DNA of 64,000 nt from Desulfobacter sp. (GCA_028768545.1 CP054838.1:1977501-2041500); one strand, 5' to 3'; positions 26,793 to 36,368 are shown, numbered from the stretch's first letter. The notes: generated by a model not told the origin, from the sequence alone. Numbers and translations: made by a program.

Positions 26793-28102
26793 CAGTAGTG
26801 TCCGGTTAGGTTGTTGCATATAAAAAGCATCTAAAATCATTGAAAAAACAGTCTGTTTTGTGTTGACAAATGTGCTAAAAATTTTTGTGCGCCTTGAAAA
26901 TTTAACTCAAGGAGCTCAAATGACGCACATCTCAGTCCCTAAAAAACAACTACGGTCCCTGAACTTTGACAATTTCAGGTGCCCTCTGATAAAGTCACTT
27001 TCAAAAGCACCGGAATTACAATCTCGAGGAGACCGCCCTTTAAAAATGACATTCGAAGACCAGATAAATGCTTTGGTTTATTTCCATCTTCAGGAGCACA
27101 AGTCTGCCCGACATTTAATTCAGGATCTCAAGGAGAATGTTTTTGCTAAAGAAAATATTGCGCCAGACGGTGGTATCAGCCGTAGTAGTTTCTGTGAAGC
27201 CATCAATCACAGGGGACTCGAACAACTGCAATTTATCTTTGAGGATCTTTATAAACAGGCTCTTGAGTGTCATCCGGGTGAACACGCCGAGTTAGGAGAG
27301 TTGGTTTCCATTGACGGTAGTCTCATAAATGCAGTCCTTTCAATGCACTGGGCGAACTACAGAAAAGGAAGTAAAAAAGCCAAAGTACATTGCGGATTTG
27401 ACATTAATCACGGAATCCCAAACAAAATCTTTTTGACTGAAGGCAACGGCGCTGAACGCACTTTTGTTCCCAAAATACTTTCCAAGGGGCAAACAGGTGT
27501 TATGGATCGTGGATATCAATCCCATAAAGAATTTGACCTGCTTCAGGAGCAAGGCAAACATTTTGTCTGCCGTATAAAAACCAGGACAACAAGAACAATT
27601 ATTGATAACCACGAGACCCCTTCCGACAGCTACATTTTTTATGATGCACTGGTTAAACTTGGTACTCCGAATCAAAACCAGACGAAAAGGCCTGTTCGGG
27701 TTGTTGGCTATAAAATTGCTGGCGTCAAATACTATGTGGCAACTGACAGGCATGATTTAACAGCGGAACAAATAGCAACAATTTATAAACTCCGGTGGAC
27801 CATTGAGGATTTTTTCAAATGGTGGAAAGAACATCTGAAGGTATATCATCTCATTGCCCGCAGTGAATACGGCCTTATGGTTCAGATTCTTGGCGGCCTT
27901 ATCACTTACCTGTTACTGGCAATCCATTGCCAAAAACAGTTTAATGAAAAGGTCACGATCAAAAGAGTTCGGCAGCTGCGAACCGCCATTCTAAATGACC
28001 TGTTTGGCTGCGAGGAGCAGGGCTCTCATAGTTCAAACAGGGACAATATTGTCAAAGATCAAAAAATTATTGAGCAAGCAAAAACCTAACCGGACATCAC
28101 TG
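26793..28102 (+). mobile_element. IS4-family element, copy 2, with 9-bp target duplication
   Basis: It is bounded by CAGTAGTGTCCGGTTAGG and the inverted CAGTGATGTCCGGTTAGG. The direct repeat AGTCAAAAC sits at 26784-26792 and 28103-28111. It landed 26 bp upstream of the start of the decayed binding-protein gene, separating it from its promoter. Confidence 0.95.
26920..28089 (+). CDS. IS4-family transposase (copy 2)
   Basis: 389 residues from the ATG behind AAGGAG; upstream non-ATG starts are rejected. It has the same Y-x2-R-x3-E-x6-K signature and catalytic Asp motifs as the copy at 10633, with one noted difference (KILSKG for KIVSKG). Confidence 0.95.
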   Translation: MTHISVPKKQLRSLNFDNFRCPLIKSLSKAPELQSRGDRPLKMTFEDQINALVYFHLQEHKSARHLIQDLKENVFAKENIAPDGGISRSSFCEAINHRGLEQLQFIFEDLYKQALECHPGEHAELGELVSIDGSLINAVLSMHWANYRKGSKKAKVHCGFDINHGIPNKIFLTEGNGAERTFVPKILSKGQTGVMDRGYQSHKEFDLLQEQGKHFVCRIKTRTTRTIIDNHETPSDSYIFYDALVKLGTPNQNQTKRPVRVVGYKIAGVKYYVATDRHDLTAEQIATIYKLRWTIEDFFKWWKEHLKVYHLIARSEYGLMVQILGGLITYLLLAIHCQKQFNEKVTIKRVRQLRTAILNDLFGCEEQGSHSSNRDNIVKDQKIIEQAKT

Positions 28103-28111
28103 AGTCAAAAC

Positions 28112-28690
28112 AAAATTAATAGTCATATCGAAAAAATAATCGATTACTTGTAGTATCGGGGTCGATGAATGTAAAATTGATATACTTAATAAATTGCAAA
28201 TAATATATTTGCCAAATCAATACTAAACGAGTTTTTTCGGCTGGAGTGACGCGCTTCAAATGTTGTAACAGTTTGGTGGTTTGATGCCTCTAATAAGCGC
28301 CTATGTTTTCTTATGCGATTTAAAATGTTGGTACCACTACTGACTGCTAACCAGCCCATTTCGGCCCCACGGCCAGTCTCCGCCAATCAACCGTCAGGAG
28401 GGCGTGACCGGAACATCGTCGTGGGGTTTCTTATCGCAGCCTGGTTGTATCAGGTAAGCTTTTTCCACACGCCGGACGATAGCTATGCGTCGCTTTTTTC
28501 AACATGGGCACAGATCTGGTCCCAGGCCTTTTTTTTGGGGGGGGGGGGCGGATCCAGGCCACCAAAACGTTGGCTCTATTGTAGAAACAGCTGCCTGGAG
28601 CAATCCGTTATCGAAACATGAGATTTGAAGAGATAATCAAAAAAAATATTCTGCATGCTATTTGCGTGCTGGGTGCTTTTAGAAAATAAA
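28112..28690. other. Non-coding stretch with T8G12 tract
   Basis: No gene here can be supported. The first ~100 bp are A+T-rich and are probably the displaced upstream region of the binding-protein gene. A run of eight T followed by twelve G lies at 28529-28548. Short frames exist but show no domain, codon pattern or ribosome site. Confidence 0.5.
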
Positions 28691-28691
28691 A

Positions 28692-28721
28692 AAGGCTTTC
28701 ACCGAAATCGCTGAAAGCCTT
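28692..28721 (-). terminator. Rho-independent terminator of tRNA-Leu
   Basis: On the minus strand AAGGCTTTCA pairs perfectly with TGAAAGCCTT around a ten-base loop and is followed by a T-rich tract, ten bases after the tRNA 3' end. Confidence 0.9.
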
Positions 28722-28730
28722 GAATATTCT

Positions 28731-28817
28731 TGGTACCGGAGGCGAGACTTGAACTCGCAAGAGCATACACCCGGGGGATTTTGAATCCCCTGCGTCTACC
28801 AATTCCGCCACTCCGGC
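28731..28817 (-). tRNA. tRNA-Leu (anticodon CAA)
   Basis: The minus strand folds as a type II tRNA. The acceptor strand GCCGGAG pairs with CTCCGGT. The D-arm region contains TGGTAGACGC. The anticodon stem GGGGA/TCCCC encloses the loop TTCAAAA (anticodon CAA). A long variable arm precedes the T arm GCGAG-TTCAAGT-CTCGC, and CCA is encoded at the 3' end. It reads UUG leucine codons. Confidence 0.95.
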
Positions 28818-28942
28818 ATGGGACATTCTTTTTAATGGAAAACACAGGGTTTGTCAATATAATTTCTGACCTGCAAAGGCATGGAATCATAAAATTTATT
28901 TTTAGGGGGGTTACGATCCTATGAGAGATCAACGGATTGGTA

Positions 28943-29593
28943 TCAGCCAAGGCAGGCAAGGATCTGTCGGGCAGGGATACTCCCATGGCGGAGAATTTTA
29001 ACCGGGCCGGCGCTGACATCGACAATGGTGGAGCCTGCACCGCCCTGAAGTCTTCCGGCATCCAGGATCAGGTCGGCGTTGGTTATAATGGAAGGGTCAA
29101 GGGCGCAGGTCTGGGTGCACCCAGGCTCTCCTGACAGGTTTGCACTGGTGCCGGTGACAGGAAAATCAACCGCTTCCACCAGGGCCCGGGCCACGGGATG
29201 GCCTGGCAGGCGGATGCCGATTTTCCCGGTCTGGGCGGTGAGAAGAGGGCAAATATGGTCTGCCGCCTCAAAAACAATGGTGAGCCTGCCCGGCCAGAAA
29301 TTTTCCATGAGTCGTTTGGCCGGATCCGGGATGGATTTTACCATTGGGCTTATGCTGTCCAGGTCTTTGACCAATACCAGGAGGGGATTGTTCTTGGGAC
29401 GCTGTTTGAGCAGGAAGACCCGTTCCACGGCCCTGGGATCCAGGGCATTGGCCGCCACCCCGTAAAGGCAATGGGCCGGAAAAATCACCACTCCGTGTTG
29501 AACAAGGCGGTTTTTGGCCTTTTGTATAACAGAATCCTCCGGGCAAAGGATGTTCACCCGGAGGATATTTAAGGGCTGGGGCTGTTCAGACAT
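28943..29593 (-). CDS. tsaC: Sua5/YrdC/YciO-family protein (threonylcarbamoyl-AMP synthase)
   Basis: The 216-residue protein belongs to the YrdC-fold family that makes threonylcarbamoyl-AMP from Thr, bicarbonate and ATP for the t6A37 modification of tRNAs. The YrdC motifs KQRPKNNPLLVLVKDLDS, FWPGRLTIVFEA, IGIRLPGHPVARALVEAVDF and PVTGTSANLSGEP are all present. The usual FPTETVYGLG strand is FPAHCLYGVAANA here, a mild deviation. YciO-type paralogues of unknown role look similar, so the symbol is tentative. It is third in the ddl-purDE operon, five bases after purDE. Confidence 0.8.
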   Translation of the reverse strand: MSEQPQPLNILRVNILCPEDSVIQKAKNRLVQHGVVIFPAHCLYGVAANALDPRAVERVFLLKQRPKNNPLLVLVKDLDSISPMVKSIPDPAKRLMENFWPGRLTIVFEAADHICPLLTAQTGKIGIRLPGHPVARALVEAVDFPVTGTSANLSGEPGCTQTCALDPSIITNADLILDAGRLQGGAGSTIVDVSAGPVKILRHGSIPARQILACLG

Positions 29594-29598
29594 AAAGA

Positions 29599-31362
29599 TC
29601 AGGCAAAGGACTGGGCCTTTTTAACCACTTTTGCGGCCATCTCTTTTTTAAAGGCATCAAGTTTTTCAGCGACCACAGGGTCTGATACCCCGATGATCTG
29701 GGCTGCGGTGATGCCTGCGTTATGGGCCCCGGATTTGCCTATGGCCATGGTGGACACTGGAATGCCCGGCGGCATTTGAACCGTTGCCAGCAGGGCATCC
29801 ATTCCCTGGAGCGCCGAGGAGTCAATGGGCACCCCGAGCACGGGCAGGGTGGTGTGGGCGGCAATGACCCCGGCCAGATGGGCGGCATGTCCTGCCCCGC
29901 AGATGATGACTTTGATGCCTTTTTCACGGGCCTCAATGGCCAGTTGGGATGCCTGTTCCGGGGTCCTGTGGGCAGATGCCACGGTCACGTAATAGGGGAT
30001 ATCAAATCGTTTGAGCATGACCAAGGCCTTTTCCATGACAGGAAAGTCGGAATCCGATCCCATGATCACTCCGACCTGGGGGGGAATGGCCATGCGCTTC
30101 AGGGCTTTTGCACCGATATCTTTTCTCAGGAAATGATCTTTAAAGGCAATTTTCCCGCAGGCCTCATAGGCCGTGTTAATGGCCTCTTCAACCGTGGTGC
30201 CAAGGGAGGTGACACCTAAAACCCTGCCTCCGGCTGAAACCACTTGATCCTTGTCCATGGCGGTTCCGGCGTGGAAAACAACGGTATCTTTGACCTTGTT
30301 GGCCTCATCAAGCCCTGTGATTTCATGGCCAATGTCATAGTCTCCTGGGTAACCGCCCGAGGAAATGACCACGCACATGGCTGCCCTGGGATCGATCCGG
30401 GTTGTATGGTTGTGCAGGGTGCCGTTGCCGCAGGCTTCCATCAGGGGGACCAGATCGTTTTCAAGGCGCATGAGAATGGGCTGGGTTTCAGGATCTCCAA
30501 GGCGGGTGTTAAATTCCAATACCTTGATCTGGTCTTTTTCCACCATAAGGCCTGCATAGAGAACCCCGGTAAAGGGCGTCCCCTCTTTGGCCATGCCCTG
30601 AACCGCCGGGATCATGACCTCGTTCATGGCCTTGGTGCGAAGATAATGGTCCAGAACCGGGGCAGGGGAGTATGCGCCCATGCCGCCGGTGTTCGGGCCT
30701 TTGTCATTGTCGAAAATCCGTTTGTGATCCTGGGATTCCGGCAGGGGCAGCACGGTTTTTCCATCGGTCAGGCAGATAAAAGAGGCCTCTTCACCCCGAA
30801 GGCATTCTTCCACCACAACAATGGCGCCGGCATCTCCAAAGCTGTTTTCCTGGAGCATTCCGTCAATGGCCTCATGGGCCTGTTCAACAGAGGTGCAGAC
30901 AATAACGCCCTTGCCTGCGGCAAGCCCGTCTGCCTTGACCACGCAGGGTGCTCCCAAGGCATTGGCATAGGTCTTGGCCTTGTCAGGGTCGGTAAAGGCC
31001 TTGCCCATGGCACAGGGAATACCGTATTTGAGCATATGGTTTTTGGAAAAGACCTTTGAGCCTTCAAGTTTTGCCCCGGCCTTGGACGGGCCGAAAACCC
31101 CCAGGCCCTTTTCTTTGAATACATCCACAATTCCTGCGACAAGAGGGCCTTCGGGCCCGACAACTGTGAGATCAATCTCATTGTCTTTGGCAAAGGCGGC
31201 AAGGCGCTCTATATCTTCGGCATTGATGTCCACATTTTCAGCCAGGGTCTGGGTGCCGGCATTGCCCGGGGCACAATAAATTTTGTCCACCATGGGACTT
31301 TGAGAAATTTTCCATACCAGGGTATGTTCCCGGCCGCCGCTGCCTACAACAAGGATCTTCAT
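29599..31362 (-). CDS. purDE: Fused phosphoribosylglycinamide ligase / AIR mutase (PurD-PurE)
   Basis: One 587-residue chain carries two purine-pathway enzymes. Residues 1-~425 are GAR synthetase (VVGSGGREHTLVWKI, VGPEGPLVAGI, ATP-grasp VKADGLAAGKGVIV, LEFNTRLGDPETQ). From ~428 it is class I PurE, N5-CAIR mutase (VGVIMGSDSDFPVMEKA, VASAHRTPEQ with the catalytic His, GAGHAAHLAGVIAAHT, MPPGIPVSTMAIG). These catalyse steps two and six of IMP synthesis and are normally separate genes. The ATG overlaps the ddl stop as ATGA. Confidence 0.95.
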   Translation of the reverse strand: MKILVVGSGGREHTLVWKISQSPMVDKIYCAPGNAGTQTLAENVDINAEDIERLAAFAKDNEIDLTVVGPEGPLVAGIVDVFKEKGLGVFGPSKAGAKLEGSKVFSKNHMLKYGIPCAMGKAFTDPDKAKTYANALGAPCVVKADGLAAGKGVIVCTSVEQAHEAIDGMLQENSFGDAGAIVVVEECLRGEEASFICLTDGKTVLPLPESQDHKRIFDNDKGPNTGGMGAYSPAPVLDHYLRTKAMNEVMIPAVQGMAKEGTPFTGVLYAGLMVEKDQIKVLEFNTRLGDPETQPILMRLENDLVPLMEACGNGTLHNHTTRIDPRAAMCVVISSGGYPGDYDIGHEITGLDEANKVKDTVVFHAGTAMDKDQVVSAGGRVLGVTSLGTTVEEAINTAYEACGKIAFKDHFLRKDIGAKALKRMAIPPQVGVIMGSDSDFPVMEKALVMLKRFDIPYYVTVASAHRTPEQASQLAIEAREKGIKVIICGAGHAAHLAGVIAAHTTLPVLGVPIDSSALQGMDALLATVQMPPGIPVSTMAIGKSGAHNAGITAAQIIGVSDPVVAEKLDAFKKEMAAKVVKKAQSFA

Positions 31363-32318
31363 TTTGCTCTCCTTAGGTTAGTCCGTTTATTTTCTTCAAT
31401 GGCCAGTTCGACAAGCCTGTCCAGCAGGGCTGAAAAACTGTATCCCCCCACATTGGCAGACTGGGGAAAGAGACTGGTGGCAGTCATGCCCGGAATGGTA
31501 TTGGTTTCAAGGACAAAAAGTTCGCCTTGTCTCAACAGCATGTCCGTACGGGAATACCCCTTGAGAAATAAGGCCTTGTGCGCCTTAATGGCAAGGTCCT
31601 GAACCCTGCGGGTGGTCTCTTCATCTATTCGTGCCGGGCAGATTTCTTCGGTCTCCCCTGCCTCGTATTTGGCCTGGTAATCAAAAAAGTCATGGTTGTC
31701 CCCGGGAATGATTTCTATCACGGGCAGGGCCTCAAGGTCCTCATTGCCCAGAACCCCGCAGGTCAGTTCAACGCCCTGGATATAGCGTTCCAGAATCAGG
31801 GTGTCGTCATGGGTAAACCCTTTGGCTATGGCAGGACCCAACATGTCCGCCTCCCTGACAATGGTCATGCCCACGCTGGAACCGGCACAGGCCGGTTTGA
31901 CCACGATGGGCAGCCCTAAACTGTCGATCACTTGAGGAATCGAGATTTTTTCATTGGCATTAAAGGCCAGGTATCCCGGGGTGGGGATTTTACACCCGTC
32001 ATAGAGCTGCTTTGCCGTCAACTTGTTCATGGCCACAGCAGAGCCTAATACCCCTGCGCCCTGGTAGGGGATGTCTAAAAGATCCAGAAGCCCCTGGACC
32101 GTGCCGTCTTCCCCGAAAGGGCCGTGGAGGATGATCAGGGCCGCATCAATATCCGGAGCGTCCATGACCAGTTGTTGCAAATTAAGCTTTGGATCATATC
32201 GGAGAATCTCATACTTCTCCTTGTCCAAGGCCTCAAATACCTGGTCGCCGCTGTTCAGCGACACTTCCCGTTCCGTTGATACGCCTCCGGCCAACAGGGC
32301 CAGCTTGATTTTTTTCAT
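31359..32318 (-). CDS. ddl: D-alanine--D-alanine ligase
   Basis: The 319-residue ATP-grasp enzyme makes D-Ala-D-Ala for peptidoglycan. Motifs are LLAGGVSTEREVSLNSG, ALIILHGPFGEDGTVQGLLD (normally HG..GEDG), VVKPACAGSSVGMTIV, YIQGVELTCGVLG and the C-terminal VLETNTIPGMTATSLFPQ. Length is normal for Ddl. It has AGGAG before the ATG and opens an operon with purDE and tsaC. A ddl gene heading a purine/tRNA operon, rather than a mur cluster, is unusual. Confidence 0.95.
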   Translation of the reverse strand: MKKIKLALLAGGVSTEREVSLNSGDQVFEALDKEKYEILRYDPKLNLQQLVMDAPDIDAALIILHGPFGEDGTVQGLLDLLDIPYQGAGVLGSAVAMNKLTAKQLYDGCKIPTPGYLAFNANEKISIPQVIDSLGLPIVVKPACAGSSVGMTIVREADMLGPAIAKGFTHDDTLILERYIQGVELTCGVLGNEDLEALPVIEIIPGDNHDFFDYQAKYEAGETEEICPARIDEETTRRVQDLAIKAHKALFLKGYSRTDMLLRQGELFVLETNTIPGMTATSLFPQSANVGGYSFSALLDRLVELAIEENKRTNLRRAK

Positions 32319-32351
32319 TTGCCTCTCCTTTTGGCTTAAGCGGCCAGAATT

Positions 32352-32846
32352 TTATCCTTGAATAATATTCTGCCGCGCGGATTCAAACTCATCTTGGGAG
32401 ATGAGGTTTTTTTCATAAAGGGTGTTAAGCTCGATCATTTTTTGTTCCGTCCGGGTCATAGTGCTTTCAATGAGGCGGACATTGGGCTCGCCCTGGGAAT
32501 TGTCGGGTGCCATCATCAGGGCCGGGGTTTCCTTGGCCTTTATTTTAAAGGATGCAAGGCCGCCTAAAAGTCTGACCTCCAGGGCACGGTCCGCAAATTC
32601 AGGGGCCCCGAGAATTTCACTGAGACTGGACGAGGTTGCCCTCATCCTGCGGTAGATGAACCAGGCAATGGAGAGTACAAGGATGCCGATACCTGCCATG
32701 ATCCAGGGCAGGTAGTGGTAGACCCCTTTGAACAGCACAACGGTGAGCCCCACCCCTGCCAGGAGAAATACGTGGAGCAGCAGGATAAAATAGGCGACAA
32801 ATATATTTTTAAACAGTCCTTCTTTGTCTTTTTTTCGAATAGTCAT
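32352..32846 (-). CDS. Membrane protein with C-terminal SHOCT-like segment
   Basis: The 164-residue protein has two membrane helices (IFVAYFILLLHVFLLAGVGL and LPWIMAGIGILVLSIAWFIY), then a cytoplasmic region. It ends MIELNTLYEKNLISQDEFES, a SHOCT-type helical motif often appended to membrane proteins. Function is unknown. Its ATG overlaps the stop of the DUF1992 gene (ATGA), so the two are translationally coupled. Confidence 0.7.
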   Translation of the reverse strand: MTIRKKDKEGLFKNIFVAYFILLLHVFLLAGVGLTVVLFKGVYHYLPWIMAGIGILVLSIAWFIYRRMRATSSSLSEILGAPEFADRALEVRLLGGLASFKIKAKETPALMMAPDNSQGEPNVRLIESTMTRTEQKMIELNTLYEKNLISQDEFESARQNIIQG

Positions 32847-33214
32847 GATATTTTTTTTGCTAGTTTATTTTGATATTGGTCTCTTGCCAGGAAAGCGGTA
32901 TGGCCTGTGCTCCGGATACTGTCAAGCTTGGCCAGCATGAAGTTGAGCTTTTTGCCAAGTGCTGTCTTTTCTTCTGAATCATCACAGAGCGTACTTAAAA
33001 GGTCCCGGGTATGGGAAATTTTTTTTTTGAGTTCGATTTCCGGAGGTAGAAAACCTGAATTTTTCAGGATTTTATGGGCCATGCGCAGGTCCTTGGGCAC
33101 ATTGATATCATCAAATTCCAAGGGTTGTCCCCGGCCGGAAAGGCCCTCAAAGGCCCCTTCTTTTTCGGCTTTTTTTATTCTCTGTTCAACAATGGCTTCA
33201 AATCCCGGGATCAT
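32843..33214 (-). CDS. DUF1992 (DnaJ-homologue subfamily C-like) protein
   Basis: About 123 residues from the ATG at 33214 (MIPGFEAIVEQRIKKAEKEG), which has AGGAAAG five bases upstream; a longer frame starting at 33292 is less likely. GAFEGLSGRGQPLEFDD, LRMAHKILKNSGFLPPEIEL is the DUF1992 signature (YhdN/DNAJC28-like). No J domain is present and the function is unknown. Confidence 0.82.
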   Translation of the reverse strand: MIPGFEAIVEQRIKKAEKEGAFEGLSGRGQPLEFDDINVPKDLRMAHKILKNSGFLPPEIELKKKISHTRDLLSTLCDDSEEKTALGKKLNFMLAKLDSIRSTGHTAFLARDQYQNKLAKKIS

Positions 33215-33417
33215 ACTTGCTTTCCTGACTCCCGGCCCAATGGGCACGGGGTATAATAGCGGCATTTTTTCTTGAGTATGTTTTAGGGCCATATGCCTGG
33301 TTTAAGCAATGGATTCTATTAAACTCAGGTGGGTTTTGCAAGCTATTTTCTTGACAGCAAAAGTCCAATACTGTATCAAATAGCATTTTAAATTAAAGAA
33401 TTAGGACCTTTGTCCCC

Positions 33418-33969
33418 ATGAAAACAAAAGCCGCATTTAAAATTTCACTTGCCTTTTTTTTGGGGATGGCGGCCTGGATGTTCAGTTTAGAGGCTGGTTT
33501 GGGAATTGCCTTGGCAGACCCGGGTACTTTGGATTCAAAAAATCCGGCCTTGTTTGATGCCTTTCTTTATTTTGCCGATTCAGGCAGGACCCATTTAAAG
33601 GCTGTGCCCAAAACATTTCCGGCAGGACTTGATGATCACACCCTGGGCAAGGCCGTGCTCACCGCCCTGATGGCAGGGCCGCCTGATGGCATGGGCCGGG
33701 TTTTTCCGGACGCCACAAGGATCAATGCCCTGTTTATTAAGGATCGAAACGAGGCCTATGTGGACATCGGGATAGACCAGGGCCAGTTGCCTTCAAGTGA
33801 TACCATAACCGAATATTTAGGCGTGTATTCACTGGTCAATACCCTGACCGTGAACATACCCCGGATCAAGCAGGTAAAAATACTGATAAACGGAACGGAC
33901 AAGGGCAGCCTTGGCGGGCATCTGAGTCTGGACAATTTTTTTAAAACCAATATGTTGATCGTAAAATAA
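33418..33969 (+). CDS. GerMN-domain exported protein
   Basis: A signal peptide ([20 protein letters not shown] to about ALA-DPG) precedes a single GerMN domain. [40 protein letters not shown] and [20 protein letters not shown] are its typical repeats. GerMN proteins occur in spores and in periplasmic, AMIN-linked cell-wall proteins; no wall-binding domain is seen here. It lies 11 bp upstream of the EF-G gene on the same strand. Confidence 0.8.
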   Translation: MKTKAAFKISLAFFLGMAAWMFSLEAGLGIALADPGTLDSKNPALFDAFLYFADSGRTHLKAVPKTFPAGLDDHTLGKAVLTALMAGPPDGMGRVFPDATRINALFIKDRNEAYVDIGIDQGQLPSSDTITEYLGVYSLVNTLTVNIPRIKQVKILINGTDKGSLGGHLSLDNFFKTNMLIVK

Positions 33970-33980
33970 GTTGCAATGAA

Positions 33981-36014
33981 ATGAGCAAACAAAAGAATAT
34001 ATCAAAGATTAGAAATATCGGTATCATGGCCCATATTGATGCGGGCAAGACAACCGTGACCGAGCGTATCCTCTACTATACGGGTAAATCCCATAAAATA
34101 GGAGAGGTCCATGACGGCGAAGCCACCATGGACTGGATGCAGGATGAGCAGGACCGGGGCATTACCATAACCTCGGCTGTGACCTCCTGCCAGTGGAAAG
34201 GGGCCATGATTCAGATCATTGATACCCCGGGCCATGTGGATTTTACCGTTGAGGTGGAACGGGCCCTTCGGGTGCTTGACGGCGCCATTGGTGTCTTCTG
34301 CGCCGTGGGCGGGGTGGAGCCCCAGTCCGAGACGGTCTGGCGCCAGGCCGACCGGTACGAGGTCCCCAGGATGGCCTTTATCAACAAGATGGACCGGACC
34401 GGGGCTGATTTTTTTCTTGCCTGTGATTCCATCAAAGAAAAACTTGGGGCCAATCCCGTGATGCTTCAGGTGCCCATCGGGGCGGAAGATCGGTTCAGAG
34501 GGGTAATTGATCTGATCAACATGCAGCAGATTGCCTGGGATGATGAGACCCTGGGAGCAGAATATGCCGCCGGGCCCATTGATGAAAATTATGAAGACCT
34601 TGCCCTGGAATACAGAGAAAAACTGCTTGAGGCCATTTCCGAAACCGATGACCAGATCATGGAAAAATACCTGGGTGAAGAAGATATCTTGGTTCCTGAA
34701 CTAAAGGCTGCCATCCGGCGTGCCACCATTGAAAGGGCGATTGTGCCGGTGCTCTGCGGCTCTGCCCTTAAAAATAAAGGGGTTCAGCCCCTGCTGGATG
34801 CCATTGATTTTTATCTGCCAAGTCCCAAGGATATTCCGCCTGTAACAGGGATTCATCCCGAGTCTGAAGAGGTGATGCAGTTTTTGCCGGAAAAAAACGG
34901 GCCTTTGGCTGCCCTGATTTTCAAGGTGTCCATGATAGAGGGGCGCAAGCTTTCCTTTGCAAGAATTTATTCGGGCAGGATCGAGGCGGGCAAAGATGTC
35001 TACAACCCGGCCCTCAAGCGGAACGAAAAACTTTCCAGGATTCTTAAGATGCACGCCAACAAGCGTGAACGGCTCAACGAAGCCTCTGCCGGTGATATTA
35101 TCGGGATTGTGGGGCTGAAAGATTCAGGCACCGGGGAAACCTTGTGTGACCGGGATCACCCTGTGTTTCTTGAAAAAATGGAATACGAGGATCCGGTCAT
35201 CTCTATTGCCATAGAGCCTAAAACCCATGCAGACCAGGAAAAACTGGATACAGTTCTGGAAAAATTCATGATCGAGGATCCCACCCTCAGGGTGAGAAAG
35301 GATGAGGAAACCGGGCAGACCATTTTGTCCGGCATGGGCGAGCTTCATCTGGAAATTATCACTTCCAGGATGGTCAAGGAATTCAACACCAATGTAAATG
35401 TGGGCAAACCCCAGGTGGTCTACCGGGAGATTATCACGTCACCTGCCAGGGGCCAGGCTGTTTTTGAACGGGATATTCAGGGCAAATCCCATTACGCCAA
35501 TCTTAGTGTTGAGCTCACCCCCCTGGCCCGGGGAGAAGGGGTGAGTTTTAAATCCCTTGTTACCGATGATCAGGTGCCGCCCCAGTATATTCAAGCCATT
35601 GAAAAAGGGTTTCGGGAAAGTCTTGAAGGCGGGTTCCTCAAAGGATATCCCCTGGTGGATGTGGGGATTGTTCTGGTTTCGGGCCGGTGTGAAGAGGGCA
35701 AAAGTTCCGAGCTGGGATTTTCCGTGTGCGGCGCCATGGCCTGCAAGGAAGCCTTGAAATCAGCAAATATAGGTCTTTTGGAACCCATTATGGATGTGGA
35801 AGTCTTTGTTCCGGATAATCATATGGGAGATGCCATTGCCGATTTAAATGCCAGGGGAGGAAAGGTGGAGTCCATCAATCCCAAGGCAAATATTCAGATT
35901 GTTAAGGCGGTGGTTCCTCTGGCCAGAATGTTCGGCTATTCCACAGCCCTCAGGTCTGCCACCCAGGGAAGAGGCACCTTTACCATGCAGTTTAAAAGTT
36001 TTGATAAGGTATAG
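33981..36014 (+). CDS. fusA: Elongation factor G (paralogue outside a str operon)
   Basis: The 677-residue translational GTPase has G1 AHIDAGKTT, switch [26 protein letters not shown] in [13 protein letters not shown], and domains II-V ending with [23 protein letters not shown] moves tRNAs and mRNA after peptide transfer and helps recycle ribosomes. It is slightly shorter than the usual 690-700 and sits beside GerMN rather than rpsL/rpsG/tuf. It could therefore be the second EF-G seen in several Desulfobacterota; this cannot be settled from the window. Confidence 0.9.
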   Translation: MSKQKNISKIRNIGIMAHIDAGKTTVTERILYYTGKSHKIGEVHDGEATMDWMQDEQDRGITITSAVTSCQWKGAMIQIIDTPGHVDFTVEVERALRVLDGAIGVFCAVGGVEPQSETVWRQADRYEVPRMAFINKMDRTGADFFLACDSIKEKLGANPVMLQVPIGAEDRFRGVIDLINMQQIAWDDETLGAEYAAGPIDENYEDLALEYREKLLEAISETDDQIMEKYLGEEDILVPELKAAIRRATIERAIVPVLCGSALKNKGVQPLLDAIDFYLPSPKDIPPVTGIHPESEEVMQFLPEKNGPLAALIFKVSMIEGRKLSFARIYSGRIEAGKDVYNPALKRNEKLSRILKMHANKRERLNEASAGDIIGIVGLKDSGTGETLCDRDHPVFLEKMEYEDPVISIAIEPKTHADQEKLDTVLEKFMIEDPTLRVRKDEETGQTILSGMGELHLEIITSRMVKEFNTNVNVGKPQVVYREIITSPARGQAVFERDIQGKSHYANLSVELTPLARGEGVSFKSLVTDDQVPPQYIQAIEKGFRESLEGGFLKGYPLVDVGIVLVSGRCEEGKSSELGFSVCGAMACKEALKSANIGLLEPIMDVEVFVPDNHMGDAIADLNARGGKVESINPKANIQIVKAVVPLARMFGYSTALRSATQGRGTFTMQFKSFDKV

Positions 36015-36064
36015 CCGATTTTGCTTCATCTGCGGCGTTGCAGACCGTCCGCAGTAAAGTCACT

Positions 36065-36096
36065 ACGGCTTCACGGCCTGACGGCTTCACGGCCTG
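36065..36096. repeat. Two tandem 16-bp repeats
   Basis: ACGGCTTCACGGCCTG occurs twice head to tail at 36065-36080 and 36081-36096, followed by a decayed third unit (ACGCCTTGCGGC). It lies 50 bp downstream of the EF-G stop. Confidence 0.85.
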
Positions 36097-36108
36097 ACGC
36101 CTTGCGGC

Positions 36109-36210
36109 TATAGCGGTTCCCATAAATCTGTTCCGTTTGAATTATGCGAAAAAGTCAATTTTTATTGATTTTTTGAACCCAATCGGAAATTTAATTTGAG
36201 AATCGCTATA
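36109..36210. mobile_element. MITE-like 102-bp inverted-repeat element
   Basis: TATAGCGGTTCCCATAAAT at the left and TATAGCGATTCTCAAAT inward from the right form imperfect terminal repeats around an A+T-rich core with no ORF. TA at each end fits an IS630/Tc1-type target. TATAGCGGTT recurs alone at 55529. Confidence 0.45.
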
Positions 36211-36312
36211 AAGCAAAATCGATTCGTGAAATATGCGGGTTAGACCGGCATAGATTGTGGCTTGGGAAAAAGGGCGACAAATTTTTTTATGATTTTTTAA
36301 AATTTGGGTCCA

Positions 36313-36368
36313 AAAAATTTAGGGTCCGGCAAAAGATAGGGCAACATGCCTATGATTTTTGCCGGGCC
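36313..36368 (-). terminator. Terminator of the M48 protease gene
   Basis: On the minus strand GGCCCGGCAAAA, within the last codons of the gene, pairs with TTTTGCCGGACCC beyond the stop. It is followed by TAAATTTTTT. Confidence 0.65.

Noticed and set aside
28313..28621. 102-residue ORF across the T8G12 tract
   Set aside because: No domain, no ribosome site, and the frame reads through a homopolymer giving poly-Gly; treated as non-coding.
28103..28830. Integration of an island at tRNA-Leu
   Set aside because: No integrase gene and no repeat of the tRNA 3' end were found nearby.
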